Numbered from the stretch's first letter, positions 32,883 to 42,585 are shown. The stretch: DNA of 64,000 nucleotides from Clostridia bacterium (GCA_910575625.1 CAJTFD010000002.1:248001-312000), one strand, 5' to 3'. A program made the numbers and translations. Notes: generated from the sequence alone by a model not told the origin.

Positions 32883-34358
32883 ATGGATATTTTATATAAA
32901 AAACTTGAAAAGTATCATGAACGGGGCATCTACCCGTTCCATATGCCGGGGCACAAGCGCAACGAAAAGGCCGTGGACTTCCTGCCCGGCCTGACAGCGG
33001 ATATCACCGAGATCGAGGGCTTCGACCAGCTCCATCATCCCGCAGGGACACTCAAGGATGCCCAGAGAGCGGCGGCCCGGCTTTTCGGGGCGGATGAGAC
33101 ATTTTACAGTGTGAATGGGAGCACAGGGGCATTGTTGGCCGCTGTCTGCGCCTGCACCACGCCCGGGAACGCTTTATTGATGGCCCGGAACTGCCACAAG
33201 TCTGTCTATCACGCTGTCTGCCTGGGCCAGCTGGACAGTTTTTACCTCTATCCGAAGATCGTCGCCCCTTATGGCCTGAACGGCTCCATACAGCCGATAC
33301 AGGTGGAAAAGGCCCTGGAAGCCCGCCCGGATGTGCAGGCGGTACTGATCACATCGCCCACCTATGACGGGATCGTCTCCCCGGTGGGGGAGATCGCAGA
33401 GATCGTCCATCGCCGGGGGATCCCGCTGATCGTGGATGAAGCCCACGGGGCGCATTTTCCTTTCCACGGATTTTTTCCCGCGCCGGCCCTGGAACAGGGG
33501 GCAGATGTGGTGGTCCACAGCCTGCACAAGACACTGCCTTCTCTGACGCAGACCGCGCTGCTCCATGTGAGAGGGGAGCGGGTTGAGATGGGGCGTATAC
33601 GCCGTTACATGGAGATCTTCCAGACCAGCAGCCCGTCGTATCTGCTGATGGGGAGCATGGATGCCTGTATCCGGAGATTGGCGGATACAGGACCGGAACT
33701 GTTCAATGGGTATGTGGACAGGCTTGGACGGCTGCGGGAACGCTTATCAAAGCTCCAGTACATCGATCTGGTGGGCGATGATCTGTCCGGCCATGCGGCG
33801 GTCTGGGATCTTGACCGTTCAAAATTGATCCTCGACACGCGCAAAAGCCCCATGAGCGGGCCGCAGCTGTACAGATGGCTGTGGGAGGAAGCCGGTCTCC
33901 AGATGGAGATGGAGGCCGAGACGTATGTGCTGGGCATGACCAGCATCGCGGATACAGATGAGGGATATGACCGCCTGAGCCAGGCACTGGAGGATTTGGA
34001 AGGGATGTGGAAAAGGGAAGGGCGGATACCGCAGAAAGGATCCGGCCTCTTCCGGTCGGATCTTGCCCTTTCATCCGGTGAAAAGATCCTTCCCATCGGA
34101 AGGGCTGTGGAGCAGCCATGTGAGACGATCCCTCTCAGCCAGAGCGAGGGACGCATAGCCGGGGGATCTTTGTATCTGTATCCGCCGGGTATCCCTCTCG
34201 TGGTGCCTGGTGAAAAGGTCACCGCCGGGCTGATCGGCATGATCATGCGCAGCCGGGCTGCAGGACTGGCTGTCCAGGGACTCGCAGATACTATAGATCC
34301 CGCGCCCGGCATACCGGTGATACGCAAGCGACAGGACCGTTTCACAGATCGTGGATGA
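32883..34358 (+). CDS. Orn/Lys/Arg decarboxylase, small fold-type I form
   Basis: A 491-residue PLP decarboxylase of the SpeA/Cad/YaaO type found in Firmicutes. The N-terminal PFHMPGHKRN is the family hallmark, VDEAHGAHFPFH holds the aspartate and SLHKTLPSLTQTALLH the PLP lysine. It makes a polyamine or its precursor (cadaverine, putrescine or agmatine); the substrate cannot be told from the sequence. AAAGGAGG lies 7 nt before ATG 32883. Its last 17 nt overlap the convergent XRE gene. Confidence 0.9.
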   Translation: MDILYKKLEKYHERGIYPFHMPGHKRNEKAVDFLPGLTADITEIEGFDQLHHPAGTLKDAQRAAARLFGADETFYSVNGSTGALLAAVCACTTPGNALLMARNCHKSVYHAVCLGQLDSFYLYPKIVAPYGLNGSIQPIQVEKALEARPDVQAVLITSPTYDGIVSPVGEIAEIVHRRGIPLIVDEAHGAHFPFHGFFPAPALEQGADVVVHSLHKTLPSLTQTALLHVRGERVEMGRIRRYMEIFQTSSPSYLLMGSMDACIRRLADTGPELFNGYVDRLGRLRERLSKLQYIDLVGDDLSGHAAVWDLDRSKLILDTRKSPMSGPQLYRWLWEEAGLQMEMEAETYVLGMTSIADTDEGYDRLSQALEDLEGMWKREGRIPQKGSGLFRSDLALSSGEKILPIGRAVEQPCETIPLSQSEGRIAGGSLYLYPPGIPLVVPGEKVTAGLIGMIMRSRAAGLAVQGLADTIDPAPGIPVIRKRQDRFTDRG

Positions 34359-34644
34359 CGGCGAGGATATGTTTTTGTTTCTTTGGGTTTAATGATTGCA
34401 ATTTTTTTATGGCATCAATGATCTCTTTGCTCGGGGAAGGGTCGATCTGAAAGAATTCCCCGGGCGTGATCCCAAAATAATCACATATATAAAAAAATAC
34501 TGACAGGGAAGGCAGCATTTTCCGATTCTCTATTCGATTGATATACGCTTCGCTCTGCCCGATCGAAAGACTCATATCACGAGCAGAAACTCCTTTTTCT
34601 AAACGTAATTGTATCAGACGTTTGCAAAAATCATCTTCGTGCAT
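34342..34644 (-). CDS. XRE-family regulator (100 aa)
   Basis: A single-domain helix-turn-helix protein: KGVSARDMSLSIGQSEAYINRIE followed by LPSLSVFFYICDYFGITPGEFF is a textbook Cro/CI fold. The short tail has no effector domain. ATG 34644 gives the family-like start MHEDDFCKRLIQLR; longer in-frame starts reach 34665. It is convergent with the decarboxylase (17-nt overlap) and divergent from the leucine-rich-repeat gene, with a very AT-rich gap between them carrying TATAGATATT-like repeats that could be its targets. Confidence 0.85.
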   Translation of the reverse strand: MHEDDFCKRLIQLRLEKGVSARDMSLSIGQSEAYINRIENRKMLPSLSVFFYICDYFGITPGEFFQIDPSPSKEIIDAIKKLQSLNPKKQKHILAVIHDL

Positions 34645-34886
34645 AGTAATCCCCATTCCTCTCAATAATATCCTGGAAAATGACGAGATATCCCAGGACG
34701 TTTTTTATGTATAGATATTGTAATGCACGTCTACACCGATAATATTTATTTTAAATATAGATATTTGTTGACAATATAGATTTATAATATACAATATAAT
34801 GAAAGATATAAATTAATAATATATACTGTGTATTTAAAAAAAGAGGGATGATCGTTGATGAGGGACGATCCAAAGAGGAGACTGAT
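34645..34886. other. AT-rich divergent control region
   Basis: It separates the XRE gene and the leucine-rich-repeat gene. TTGACA at about 34769 is followed by several TATAAT-like boxes, and TATAGATAT-like words recur at about 34711, 34757 and 34779. No gene is seen. Confidence 0.45.
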
Positions 34887-36206
34887 ATGCAGATTACAGA
34901 AAAAACGGAAGCCCCAAGATCCAAAGCGGATCTTGAGGATGTTACGGATTCTTTCCGGGATGACAATTTCCGGGCGGCCGTGCGGGAGATACTGGGGATC
35001 AGAGAGAATGGACGGATCTTGCGGGGGGATTGTGCCCGTGTGATCTTTTTAGATGTGTTTGGACGTCATATCAGAGACCTGGCGGGCATTGAGAATTTTA
35101 CGATCTTAAAATATCTGGACTGTTCGGAAAACCAGCTGACCAGATTGGAGATAGACGGCTGTGCCAGCCTGAAAGGGCTGATCTGCTCCAACAACCAGCT
35201 GACGATCCTGCGTGTGCGCGGCTGCGTCAATCTGAATGATGATTTCTGGTTTTACAACAACCCGCTGCAGACGCTGGATGTGGGCGGCTGCACCAGTTTG
35301 GAAAACCTAACCTTGAACGGATGTCAGCTGAAAACCTTAAAAGTGGACGGCTGCACCAGCTTGAAGATCCTATGCTGCTCGGGAACACAGCTGACATCCC
35401 TGGATCTTAGCGGCTGCAGGGATCTCAAGCAGCTGCACTGCCACAGGAACCAGCTTAAGTCCCTGAATGTGAAAGACTGCATCCGTCTGGAGTATCTCTC
35501 CTGTGAGGAAAATAAGCTCACCTCCCTGGATGTGGGCAGCTGTGAAGCGCTGGAGACACTGAACTGTTTTTATAATGACATGGACACACCAAAATGCATC
35601 CGGGGCCGAGATGGTGTCAAGATCCGTTTCAGCCCGCAGAATCATACCGCCTTGTCAGAGATCCTGGATGGCGGGGTCTGTCCGGACGGATTGACGTGGA
35701 AAGTCACCGCCGACAGGACACTGACGATCAGCGGGACGGGAACAATGATGGACTATGCTCATACCGGAGCGGGCAACGCCGCCACGACGGCGGCCCCCTG
35801 GGAAGACTATCTCGTGTGTTTCGTGGACCGGATCGTGCTGGAGGAAGGGGTGACGAGCATAGGCAGTCATGCATTTTATCACAGACAGGACAACATCATC
35901 TGGGATGAAGCCTGGCTGTACCATTTTGTCACGCTCCCGGAAAGCCTGACCCGCGTCGGGGACTATGCGTTCGCGGGATGCGATGTGGCGGAGATCTTCC
36001 TGCCCCCGCGTGTGGAGTACATAGGAAGCTGCGCTTTTTCAGGCTCCCATGAAAAGATCGCCGTATCAAACCCCGCCTGTGAGATCCAGGATGGCTGCTG
36101 TACCCTCAATGCACCTCTTATCTGTGGGCATCGCGGCTCGACTGCACAACAATATGCCGAAAAGTACGAAAAAAGATTTCTTGACAAACTCTCCAATATG
36201 AAGTAG
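34887..36206 (+). CDS. Leucine-rich-repeat protein, no signal peptide
   Basis: A 439-residue protein with about eight LRR units of 21-22 residues (about 75-245), each close to LxxLxCxxNQLTxLDVxGC, a cysteine-rich version. The C-terminal part (about 265-430) has BspA-like features: LTWKVTADRTLTISGTG, SIGSHAFYH, VGDYAFAGC, YIGSCAFSGS and the end pattern GHRGSTAQQYAEKYEKRF. BspA-like proteins are normally secreted, but this one has no signal or anchor. ATG 34887 has GAGGAG 7 nt upstream; the frame runs back to 34848. The ligand is unknown. Confidence 0.82.
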   Translation: MQITEKTEAPRSKADLEDVTDSFRDDNFRAAVREILGIRENGRILRGDCARVIFLDVFGRHIRDLAGIENFTILKYLDCSENQLTRLEIDGCASLKGLICSNNQLTILRVRGCVNLNDDFWFYNNPLQTLDVGGCTSLENLTLNGCQLKTLKVDGCTSLKILCCSGTQLTSLDLSGCRDLKQLHCHRNQLKSLNVKDCIRLEYLSCEENKLTSLDVGSCEALETLNCFYNDMDTPKCIRGRDGVKIRFSPQNHTALSEILDGGVCPDGLTWKVTADRTLTISGTGTMMDYAHTGAGNAATTAAPWEDYLVCFVDRIVLEEGVTSIGSHAFYHRQDNIIWDEAWLYHFVTLPESLTRVGDYAFAGCDVAEIFLPPRVEYIGSCAFSGSHEKIAVSNPACEIQDGCCTLNAPLICGHRGSTAQQYAEKYEKRFLDKLSNMK

Positions 36207-36233
36207 TGTAAAAATATCCAAATATCATGATCA

Positions 36234-36317
36234 CTAGAGTGTGTCTTAAAAATGTTTTATGTCAACTGTATATCACAGTTTGCGGGTGATGTGAATGATT
36301 TTTAAGACATTCTCTAA
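36234..36317 (+). repeat. Hairpin repeat element, copy B (84 bp, complete short form)
   Basis: It begins CTAGAGTGTGTCTTAAAA and ends TTTTAAGACATTCTCTAA, an inverted copy with a few differences. Inside it are TTTATGTCAACTG and the stem AACTGT/ACAGTT, then TTTGCGGGTGATGTGAATG. It lies 27 bp after the leucine-rich-repeat gene. TA dinucleotides sit at both ends. It encodes no protein. Confidence 0.82.
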
Positions 36318-36347
36318 AAAGATAGGCGGAAATGAGGAGAAGATGAT

Positions 36348-37550
36348 ATGTTTATTTTGAGGAAGATCTATTGCAGGGTATTTCAGACTGTGTTCAGGGC
36401 GGCGCTTCCATTTCTGCCCTACCGGAAACCAAAGATCCTCCCATCTGTGGCAGACATCGCAAAAGTATGTCAGAAAAAGAAGATCAGCCGTGTCATGATC
36501 GTGACAGACAAAGGCATCCGCCGTCTGGGCCTGACGGATTTCCTGGAGAGGACACTGACCGAACATAAGATTTCGTACTGCATATACAGCCGCACCGTGG
36601 CGAACCCGACCATCTGGAACGTGGAGGAGGCACGCCGGATGTATCTCCAGCACGGCGCACAGGCGATCATCGCCTTCGGCGGCGGTTCTTCCATGGACTG
36701 CGCCAAAGCCGCCAGGGCGCGGATCGTCAAGCCGCGGCAGAGTGTCAGCCAGATGAAAGGCCTCCTAAAGATACACAAGAAGCTCCCGCTGCTGATCGCC
36801 GTCCCCACCACAGCCGGGACGGGGAGCGAGACGACCTTGGCGGCGGTCATCACCGACAGCAAGAAGCGCCATAAATACCCGATCAACGATTTCAGCCTGA
36901 TCCCCCACTATGCGGTGTTGGACTACCACGAGACCCTGGGCCTGCCCGCGGACCTCACGGCGACCACAGGGATGGACGCCCTGACACACGCAGTCGAAGC
37001 CTACATCGGCAGGAGTACCACACGGGAGACGCGGAAGATGGCGGAAACGGCGGTCTGCCTGATCGCACGGTATCTGAAGGCGGCATATGAGAACGGACAG
37101 GATAAAAGAGCGCGCAGGGGGATGCTGCGTGCGTCTTACTATGCCGGAGCGGCTTTCACAAAATCCTACGTGGGCTATGTCCACGCCGTCGCCCATTCAT
37201 TGGGCGGACAGTACAAGATCCCCCACGGACTCGCCAACGCAGTGACCCTTCCGGTCGTCCTGCGCCTCTACGGCCCTGCCTGTGAGAAGCGTCTGGCAAG
37301 ATTGGCGAGGAAGACGGGCATTGCGGACGATCATGTGGAAGACCGCACAGCGGCGCGGGATCTCATCGGGTGGATCCAGGGCCTTAATGACCAGATGGGC
37401 ATCCCCCGCCATTTTCCGCAGATCCGCGCAAAGGACATCCCCACAATGGCGCGCCACGCAGACAGAGAGGGAAATCCGCTGTACCCGGTCCCGATGCTGC
37501 TCGACAGAAAAGGACTGGAGCAGATCTATCATCAGTTAAAGGGGGAATGA
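36348..37550 (+). CDS. Iron-containing alcohol dehydrogenase
   Basis: A 400-residue group III alcohol dehydrogenase. The NAD-binding region has AFGGGSSMDCAKAA and PTTAGTGSETT; the metal ligands lie in GMDALTHAVEAYIG and in the pair YVHAVAHSLGGQYKIPHGLANA. A short hydrophobic/basic extension (about 1-25) precedes the usual start. The aldehyde dehydrogenase gene begins 4 nt after the stop, so the two probably convert the same alcohol or aldehyde in steps. The substrate is unknown. Confidence 0.92.
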   Translation: MFILRKIYCRVFQTVFRAALPFLPYRKPKILPSVADIAKVCQKKKISRVMIVTDKGIRRLGLTDFLERTLTEHKISYCIYSRTVANPTIWNVEEARRMYLQHGAQAIIAFGGGSSMDCAKAARARIVKPRQSVSQMKGLLKIHKKLPLLIAVPTTAGTGSETTLAAVITDSKKRHKYPINDFSLIPHYAVLDYHETLGLPADLTATTGMDALTHAVEAYIGRSTTRETRKMAETAVCLIARYLKAAYENGQDKRARRGMLRASYYAGAAFTKSYVGYVHAVAHSLGGQYKIPHGLANAVTLPVVLRLYGPACEKRLARLARKTGIADDHVEDRTAARDLIGWIQGLNDQMGIPRHFPQIRAKDIPTMARHADREGNPLYPVPMLLDRKGLEQIYHQLKGE

Positions 37551-37553
37551 CAT

Positions 37554-38924
37554 ATGGGTAACGAAGAACTGGTAAAAAAACAGCGAACTTTTTTTGCATC
37601 CGGAAAGACATTGAGCCTGTCTTTTCGGATCAAAGCCCTGGACAGGCTGGAACAGACGATCATCAGGTACGAGCAGGAGCTCTATAAAGCGCTCAGGAAA
37701 GACCTGGGAAAATCCAAAACAGAATCTTATATGTGCGAGGTGGGGCTGACTTTATCAGAACTGCGCTTCATCCGGAGGCACATCCGCGCCTGGAGCCGGG
37801 ACCGTCTGGTCCGCACGCCTTTAGCCCAGTTCCACGCGAAGAGTTTCACCGTACAGGAACCCTACGGGGTGGTCCTGGTCATGTCCCCCTGGAATTATCC
37901 GGTCCTTTTGACGCTGGAACCCCTGATCGGGGCGCTGGCGGCCGGCAATTGCTGTGTGGTGAAGCCCTCCGCCTATTCCCCGGCCACGTCGAAGATACTC
38001 GCCCAGATGATCCGGGATACATTTCCCAGCGGCTATGTGTCTGTGGTGGAAGGTGGGAGAGAAGAGAACCAGAGCCTTTTAGAGCAGAGATTTGACTATA
38101 TCTTCTTCACCGGCGGCGTGAATGTGGGAAGGCTGGTCATGGAAAAAGCATCCGCGCACCTGACTCCGGTGACCCTGGAACTGGGCGGGAAGAGTCCCTG
38201 CATCATCGACCACACGGCGGACCTGAAACTGGCAGCCCGGCGTATCGTTTTCGGAAAGTACCTAAACTGCGGCCAGACCTGCGTAGCCCCCGACTACGTG
38301 CTGATCGAGCAGAGCATAAAGAACAGGTTCCTGGGCTATGTGAAAAAGGAGATCATCCGCATGTACGGGGAGAAACCCCTTGCCAACCCAGACTACGGGA
38401 AGATGATCAACCGGAAGCATTTTGACAGGGTGCTGCACCTGATCGATGACAGAAAGGTCGTCCACGGCGGGGAGAACAGCGCAGACACCTGCCAGATCGC
38501 GCCCACTGTCCTGGACCGTGTCCTGGAGGAGGACGCCGTGATGCAGGAGGAGATCTTCGGCCCCGTCCTTCCCATCCTGACCGTGTCCTCCATGGGGGAG
38601 GCCTACGCCTTCGTGAAAAAGCGCCCCCAGCCGCTGGCTCTCTACCTTTTTACATCGGATGCGCGGACGGAGAGATATTTTTTAGAAAAAGTGCCTTTCG
38701 GCGGCGGATGTGTCAACGACACGGTCATCCACCTGGCCACCCCTCATATGGGTTTCGGCGGCGTGGGCGGCAGCGGCATGGGTTCCTACCACGGCCGGAA
38801 GAGTTTCGAGACGTTCAGCCATGAGAAGAGTATCTTAAAGAAATATACATGGATAGATCTGCCCCTGCGCTACCAGCCGTATAGCGGATTTAAAGAGGGC
38901 ATGGTGCGGATGTTTGTGAGATAG
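37554..38924 (+). CDS. Aldehyde dehydrogenase, class-3 type
   Basis: A 456-residue NAD(P)-dependent aldehyde dehydrogenase. The general-base glutamate is in TLELGGKSP, the nucleophilic cysteine in NCGQTCVAPDY, and MSPWNYPVLLTLEPLIGALAAGN is the family cofactor motif. The short length and the C-terminal stretch place it near ALDH3 (fatty or aromatic aldehydes). It is coupled to the alcohol dehydrogenase and the soluble hybrid kinase follows 12 nt later. GGGGGAATGACAT precedes the ATG. Confidence 0.92.
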   Translation: MGNEELVKKQRTFFASGKTLSLSFRIKALDRLEQTIIRYEQELYKALRKDLGKSKTESYMCEVGLTLSELRFIRRHIRAWSRDRLVRTPLAQFHAKSFTVQEPYGVVLVMSPWNYPVLLTLEPLIGALAAGNCCVVKPSAYSPATSKILAQMIRDTFPSGYVSVVEGGREENQSLLEQRFDYIFFTGGVNVGRLVMEKASAHLTPVTLELGGKSPCIIDHTADLKLAARRIVFGKYLNCGQTCVAPDYVLIEQSIKNRFLGYVKKEIIRMYGEKPLANPDYGKMINRKHFDRVLHLIDDRKVVHGGENSADTCQIAPTVLDRVLEEDAVMQEEIFGPVLPILTVSSMGEAYAFVKKRPQPLALYLFTSDARTERYFLEKVPFGGGCVNDTVIHLATPHMGFGGVGGSGMGSYHGRKSFETFSHEKSILKKYTWIDLPLRYQPYSGFKEGMVRMFVR

Positions 38925-38936
38925 GGGGAGAAGACC

Positions 38937-41900
38937 GTGGACATAAAAGCATACGAGAAGATCTTATATACATTACCGACCACCGGAGTCTTCATCGTCC
39001 GGTCCGATGACCATGGGATCCTCTATTACAATGAACGTGTAAGGGAAGTCGCGCCCCATGTGTTCAAGGGGATGCCCTGCCATGAACTGGGGGTCAATTC
39101 CTGTATAAACTGTCCCATCCTGACGATCGGGGATAAGCAGGAAAACCAAACGATCAGCTACGACAATCCCTTTGGGGAGATCGTGGACATCACCGCTGTC
39201 AAGACGCTGTGGGAAGACAAGATCCCGGCCTACATCATCACCGTGGCCCCGCATACCCAGACGATCAGCCATGGTTACCATAAGATCTTACGTGTCAACC
39301 TGACGCAGGACACATATGAAGTGGTCAAGATGAGCACGGAAGACCGGGCCTTCGGCTATGGCCAGGATTGTTTCTCAAGCTGGCTCGGGCAGTTCATATA
39401 CAATGGCGGGATCCACCCGGATGACATGAACAGCTTCATTTCTTTTACCCGCCTGGACAATATAAAGAGCGGGCTGGACGCGGGAGAGCAGATCCTGACC
39501 TCCTGTTACCGCAGGCGTTACAAGAGTGAAGAGTACCGCTGGCACATGATCGAGATCGTCCCGGATTCAATCCTGCCCAACGGAGACCGGATCGTCTTCC
39601 TGTATGTGAAAGATGTGCATCACATCATGCAGGAGAGCCTGGAGGTGGACGATGCCAGCGTCCGCATCCAGGAAGTCATCCGTACGCTGGGCGAGCAGAA
39701 TTTCGGCATTTACGGCATTGACCTGGATACCGGGGAGGCGAACCTGGTCCGGGAGAACGGGCATACACATACAGGCTGGAAATCATGGACCGTCCAGTGG
39801 GATGAGATCATGGATTCCCGTCTGCTCAAACAGCTCCACCCCGCGGACCGGGATAAAGTCAGCGAGATCTTTTCCCTGGAAGGGCTGCGCCGGATGAAAG
39901 ACAGCTCCATGCACAAAAACGACATCCTCTGCCAATGGCGCGGGGAGGAGGACCACGAATACCGCTATGTGGCCATCATCGCCTATTTCAGCCAGAACCA
40001 GGCCACAAAGAATTATACGATCTTGGCCCTCCAGAACGTGGATAAACGCGTGCGCCAGGAGCATATTTTGAATCTCAGGGATATGCAGCTGGCCGCGATC
40101 CTCAAGTCCAGATACAGTGTCATGACCACCGTCTATCTGGAAAACGGCCAGTGCGAGCGTATGTGGATCAACGAGATGGGTAATGAACAGAAAGTCCACA
40201 CAGGAAATTACCACCAGTATTTCCAGAAGGCTTTAGAAAATATCGTCAACCCGGAGGATGCAGAGGTCTTCCGCAGGGTCATGAGCCCAGAGCATCTGTA
40301 TCAGAAGGCGGCGAGCACTCGGGATTACTACGAGGAGATCTGCCAATACCGCATGGTGGGAAGATCCCTGCGCTGGCTGGAACAGCACGTGATCTACTCC
40401 CGCAAGGGAAAACGGATATCCGTCAATATCCTGGGCCGGGATGTGACCCGCGAGAAGATCGAAGCGGATATCCGCGCGAAAAAAGAACAGGAGCAGCTGG
40501 ATATCATCCGCACACTGAGCGGCATGTTTTTCGCCACCTACTATGCTGACCTGGAGCAGGATACATTCCAGGACGTGACCCAGCTGCCCGATGTGGAGAA
40601 AGTCCTGGACGGCAAAATGAACTATGCGGCTGGCATCAAGGCGTACGCCGAGAATTTCGTCCATCCCGATGACCGGGAAGAGTACCTGGATATGCTCAGC
40701 ATCTCCAATCTCCAGAGAACACTGAGCAAAAAGAAGCCATATGTAACGATGGCCTACCGCAAACTGCCCACGAACCAGGAGACACAGCCGGAAGACTATG
40801 GCTGGATCCGAAGCACGGCCATCATGTCCCAGGCCGATGGCGAGGGAAAAGCCCGGTCGATCGTTTATGCGGCCCAGGACGTGACCGAGAGCAAGAGAAA
40901 AGAGATGCGGGAACAGCAGGCCCTCCAGGCCGCCTGCGAAGCGGCCGACCAGGCCAACGCGTCTAAACAGGAATTCCTCTCCAGCATGAGCCACAACATC
41001 CGCACGCCGATGAACGGGATCATGGGTATGATCAAGATCGCTTCGGACCATGTGGATGACACGGACCGGGTCAAAGACTGCCTGGAAAAAGCCTCTTTAT
41101 CCGGACAGCAATTGCTGTCTGTGCTGAACGAGATCATGGACATCAGCCAGATCCAGTCCGGGAGTCTGGACTTAAAAGCCGAGGCCTTCAGCCTTTCGGA
41201 TCTGATGCAGGAGGTCGTCTCGATCATCCAGCCTGATATCCAGGATAAAGGACTAAAACTCAAGGTCAATCCCATGCAGGTGCAGCACGGAGATATCCTG
41301 GGCGACCAAAAGAGACTCCAGCAGATCTGTCTGAACATCCTGAGCAACGCGGTCAAATACACGCCCGTCGGCGGGACACTGGAGATATCGGTGGTTGAGC
41401 ATGAATCCGAGGAGCACAGCTGCGGATCCTATGACTTTATCTTTCGCGACGATGGGGTCGGCATGGAAGAGGAATTTACCCAGCATATCTTCGAGCCTTT
41501 CAGCCATGCGGACAACCCAGACGTGAGCCATCTGGACGGCGTGGGCCTGGGGATGTCGATCGCAGAGAACATCGCGCGTATGATGGGCGGACTGATCACG
41601 GTCAAGAGCGCACCCGGAGAAGGTTCCCAGTTCATTGCCACCGTGATCTTGCGGCGGCAGAACACCGCTGAACATGCAGACGACACCCAGCCAAAGCCCG
41701 ATAATATAGAGGACATCTCGTTCAGCGGATACAAGATCTTACTGGTGGAGGACAACGAATTGAATCAGGAGATCGCCATGGAGCTGATCGGTGAGATGGG
41801 CGCACGGGTGGAATGTGCCGGGGATGGGCGGAAGGGATTGCAGCAGTTTGCCGAGATGCCGGAAGGATATTATGACCTGATCCTGATGGATATCCAGATG

Positions 41901-42110
41901 CCGGTCATGAACGGCTTTGAGGCCACCCGCGCGATCCGCAAACTCCCGCGCGCCGATGCGGCGGCGATCCCGATCATCGCCCTTTCCGCCAATGTCTCGG
42001 TGGAGGACGTGGCGATCAGCAGGGAATCCGGGATGAACGGCCACCTGGCCAAGCCGTTGGATATCCCGCAGCTTCGAGAGCGCATGGCCTATTGGCTGGA
42101 TAAAAATTGA
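38937..42110 (+). CDS. Soluble PAS-containing hybrid histidine kinase / response regulator
   Basis: A 1057-residue kinase with no clear membrane helix. Several PAS-like sensor domains fill residues 1-670 (the first holds a CHELGVNSCINC cysteine group at about 55). Then come HisKA with His686 in SMSHNIRTPMNGIMG, the ATPase domain (NILSNAVKYTP, DDGVGM, GVGLGMSIAENI) and a receiver domain with LVEDNELN, Asp985 in LMDIQMPVMNG and the lysine in LAKPLD. Start is GTG 38937 behind GGGGGAG. It is probably cotranscribed with the alcohol and aldehyde dehydrogenases and may sense their substrate or redox state (inference). Confidence 0.93.
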   Translation: MDIKAYEKILYTLPTTGVFIVRSDDHGILYYNERVREVAPHVFKGMPCHELGVNSCINCPILTIGDKQENQTISYDNPFGEIVDITAVKTLWEDKIPAYIITVAPHTQTISHGYHKILRVNLTQDTYEVVKMSTEDRAFGYGQDCFSSWLGQFIYNGGIHPDDMNSFISFTRLDNIKSGLDAGEQILTSCYRRRYKSEEYRWHMIEIVPDSILPNGDRIVFLYVKDVHHIMQESLEVDDASVRIQEVIRTLGEQNFGIYGIDLDTGEANLVRENGHTHTGWKSWTVQWDEIMDSRLLKQLHPADRDKVSEIFSLEGLRRMKDSSMHKNDILCQWRGEEDHEYRYVAIIAYFSQNQATKNYTILALQNVDKRVRQEHILNLRDMQLAAILKSRYSVMTTVYLENGQCERMWINEMGNEQKVHTGNYHQYFQKALENIVNPEDAEVFRRVMSPEHLYQKAASTRDYYEEICQYRMVGRSLRWLEQHVIYSRKGKRISVNILGRDVTREKIEADIRAKKEQEQLDIIRTLSGMFFATYYADLEQDTFQDVTQLPDVEKVLDGKMNYAAGIKAYAENFVHPDDREEYLDMLSISNLQRTLSKKKPYVTMAYRKLPTNQETQPEDYGWIRSTAIMSQADGEGKARSIVYAAQDVTESKRKEMREQQALQAACEAADQANASKQEFLSSMSHNIRTPMNGIMGMIKIASDHVDDTDRVKDCLEKASLSGQQLLSVLNEIMDISQIQSGSLDLKAEAFSLSDLMQEVVSIIQPDIQDKGLKLKVNPMQVQHGDILGDQKRLQQICLNILSNAVKYTPVGGTLEISVVEHESEEHSCGSYDFIFRDDGVGMEEEFTQHIFEPFSHADNPDVSHLDGVGLGMSIAENIARMMGGLITVKSAPGEGSQFIATVILRRQNTAEHADDTQPKPDNIEDISFSGYKILLVEDNELNQEIAMELIGEMGARVECAGDGRKGLQQFAEMPEGYYDLILMDIQMPVMNGFEATRAIRKLPRADAAAIPIIALSANVSVEDVAISRESGMNGHLAKPLDIPQLRERMAYWLDKN

Positions 42111-42138
42111 AAAAACCGGATAAAAACGGATCTTCTTA

Positions 42139-42167
42139 TTGACGGACAGGAACATATGTGTTAAAAT
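42139..42167 (+). promoter_or_regulatory. Promoter of the rplU-prp-rpmA operon
   Basis: TTGACG (42139-42144), 17-bp spacer, TAAAAT (42162-42167). Confidence 0.72.
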
Positions 42168-42173
42168 ACATGA

Positions 42174-42261
42174 GTATGCCGCACAAAGAGGTTTAAAGTG
42201 TTGTTTTTTAATTTATACAACTACCGTATTTGGCGAGTAAAGGAAATAGGAGGTGTGCCTT
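42174..42261 (+). promoter_or_regulatory. rplU leader, probable L21 autoregulatory leader
   Basis: About 88 nt of untranslated RNA precede the L21 start, with GTATGCCGCAC near the start and CTACCGTATTTGGCGAG near the ribosome site AGGAGG. Firmicutes rplU operons commonly carry a structured L21 leader; I cannot confirm the fold by hand. Confidence 0.5.
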
Positions 42262-42570
42262 ATGTACGCAATCATTGCAACAGGTGGTAAACAGTACAAG
42301 GTTGCTGCGGGCGATTTCGTAAATGTTGAGAAGCTGGGCGTGGAAGCCGGTGAGACAGTCACTTTCGACAATGTGCTCGCTGTCAATGACGACAATGGCC
42401 TGAAGTTCGGGAGCGATGTGGCCAATGCCAGTGTGACCGCGACTGTAATGGAGAACGGTAAAGCGAAGAAAGTGATCGTATACAAATTCAAACGCAAGAC
42501 CGGTTACCACAAGAAAAAAGGACATAGACAGCAGTACACAAGAGTCAAGATTGAGAAGATCGATATCTAA
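42262..42570 (+). CDS. rplU: 50S ribosomal protein L21
   Basis: A 102-residue ribosomal protein that binds 23S rRNA. MYAIIATGGKQYKVAAGDFV is the canonical start and the tail KRKTGYHKKKGHRQQYTRVKIEKI the canonical basic end. AGGAGGTG is 7 nt upstream. It is first in the rplU-prp-rpmA operon, the standard order in Firmicutes. Confidence 0.98.
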   Translation: MYAIIATGGKQYKVAAGDFVNVEKLGVEAGETVTFDNVLAVNDDNGLKFGSDVANASVTATVMENGKAKKVIVYKFKRKTGYHKKKGHRQQYTRVKIEKIDI

Positions 42571-42585
42571 GATGTCGGGTGTACT

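Noticed and set aside
40233..41051. A 272-codon minus-strand frame inside the hybrid kinase gene
   Set aside because: Antisense shadow of a kinase gene whose domains are intact; no ribosome site.
42149..42162. LexA-box-like GGAACATATGTGTT inside the rplU promoter
   Set aside because: Only 10 of 14 positions fit, one half-site is poor, and SOS control of rplU would be unexpected.
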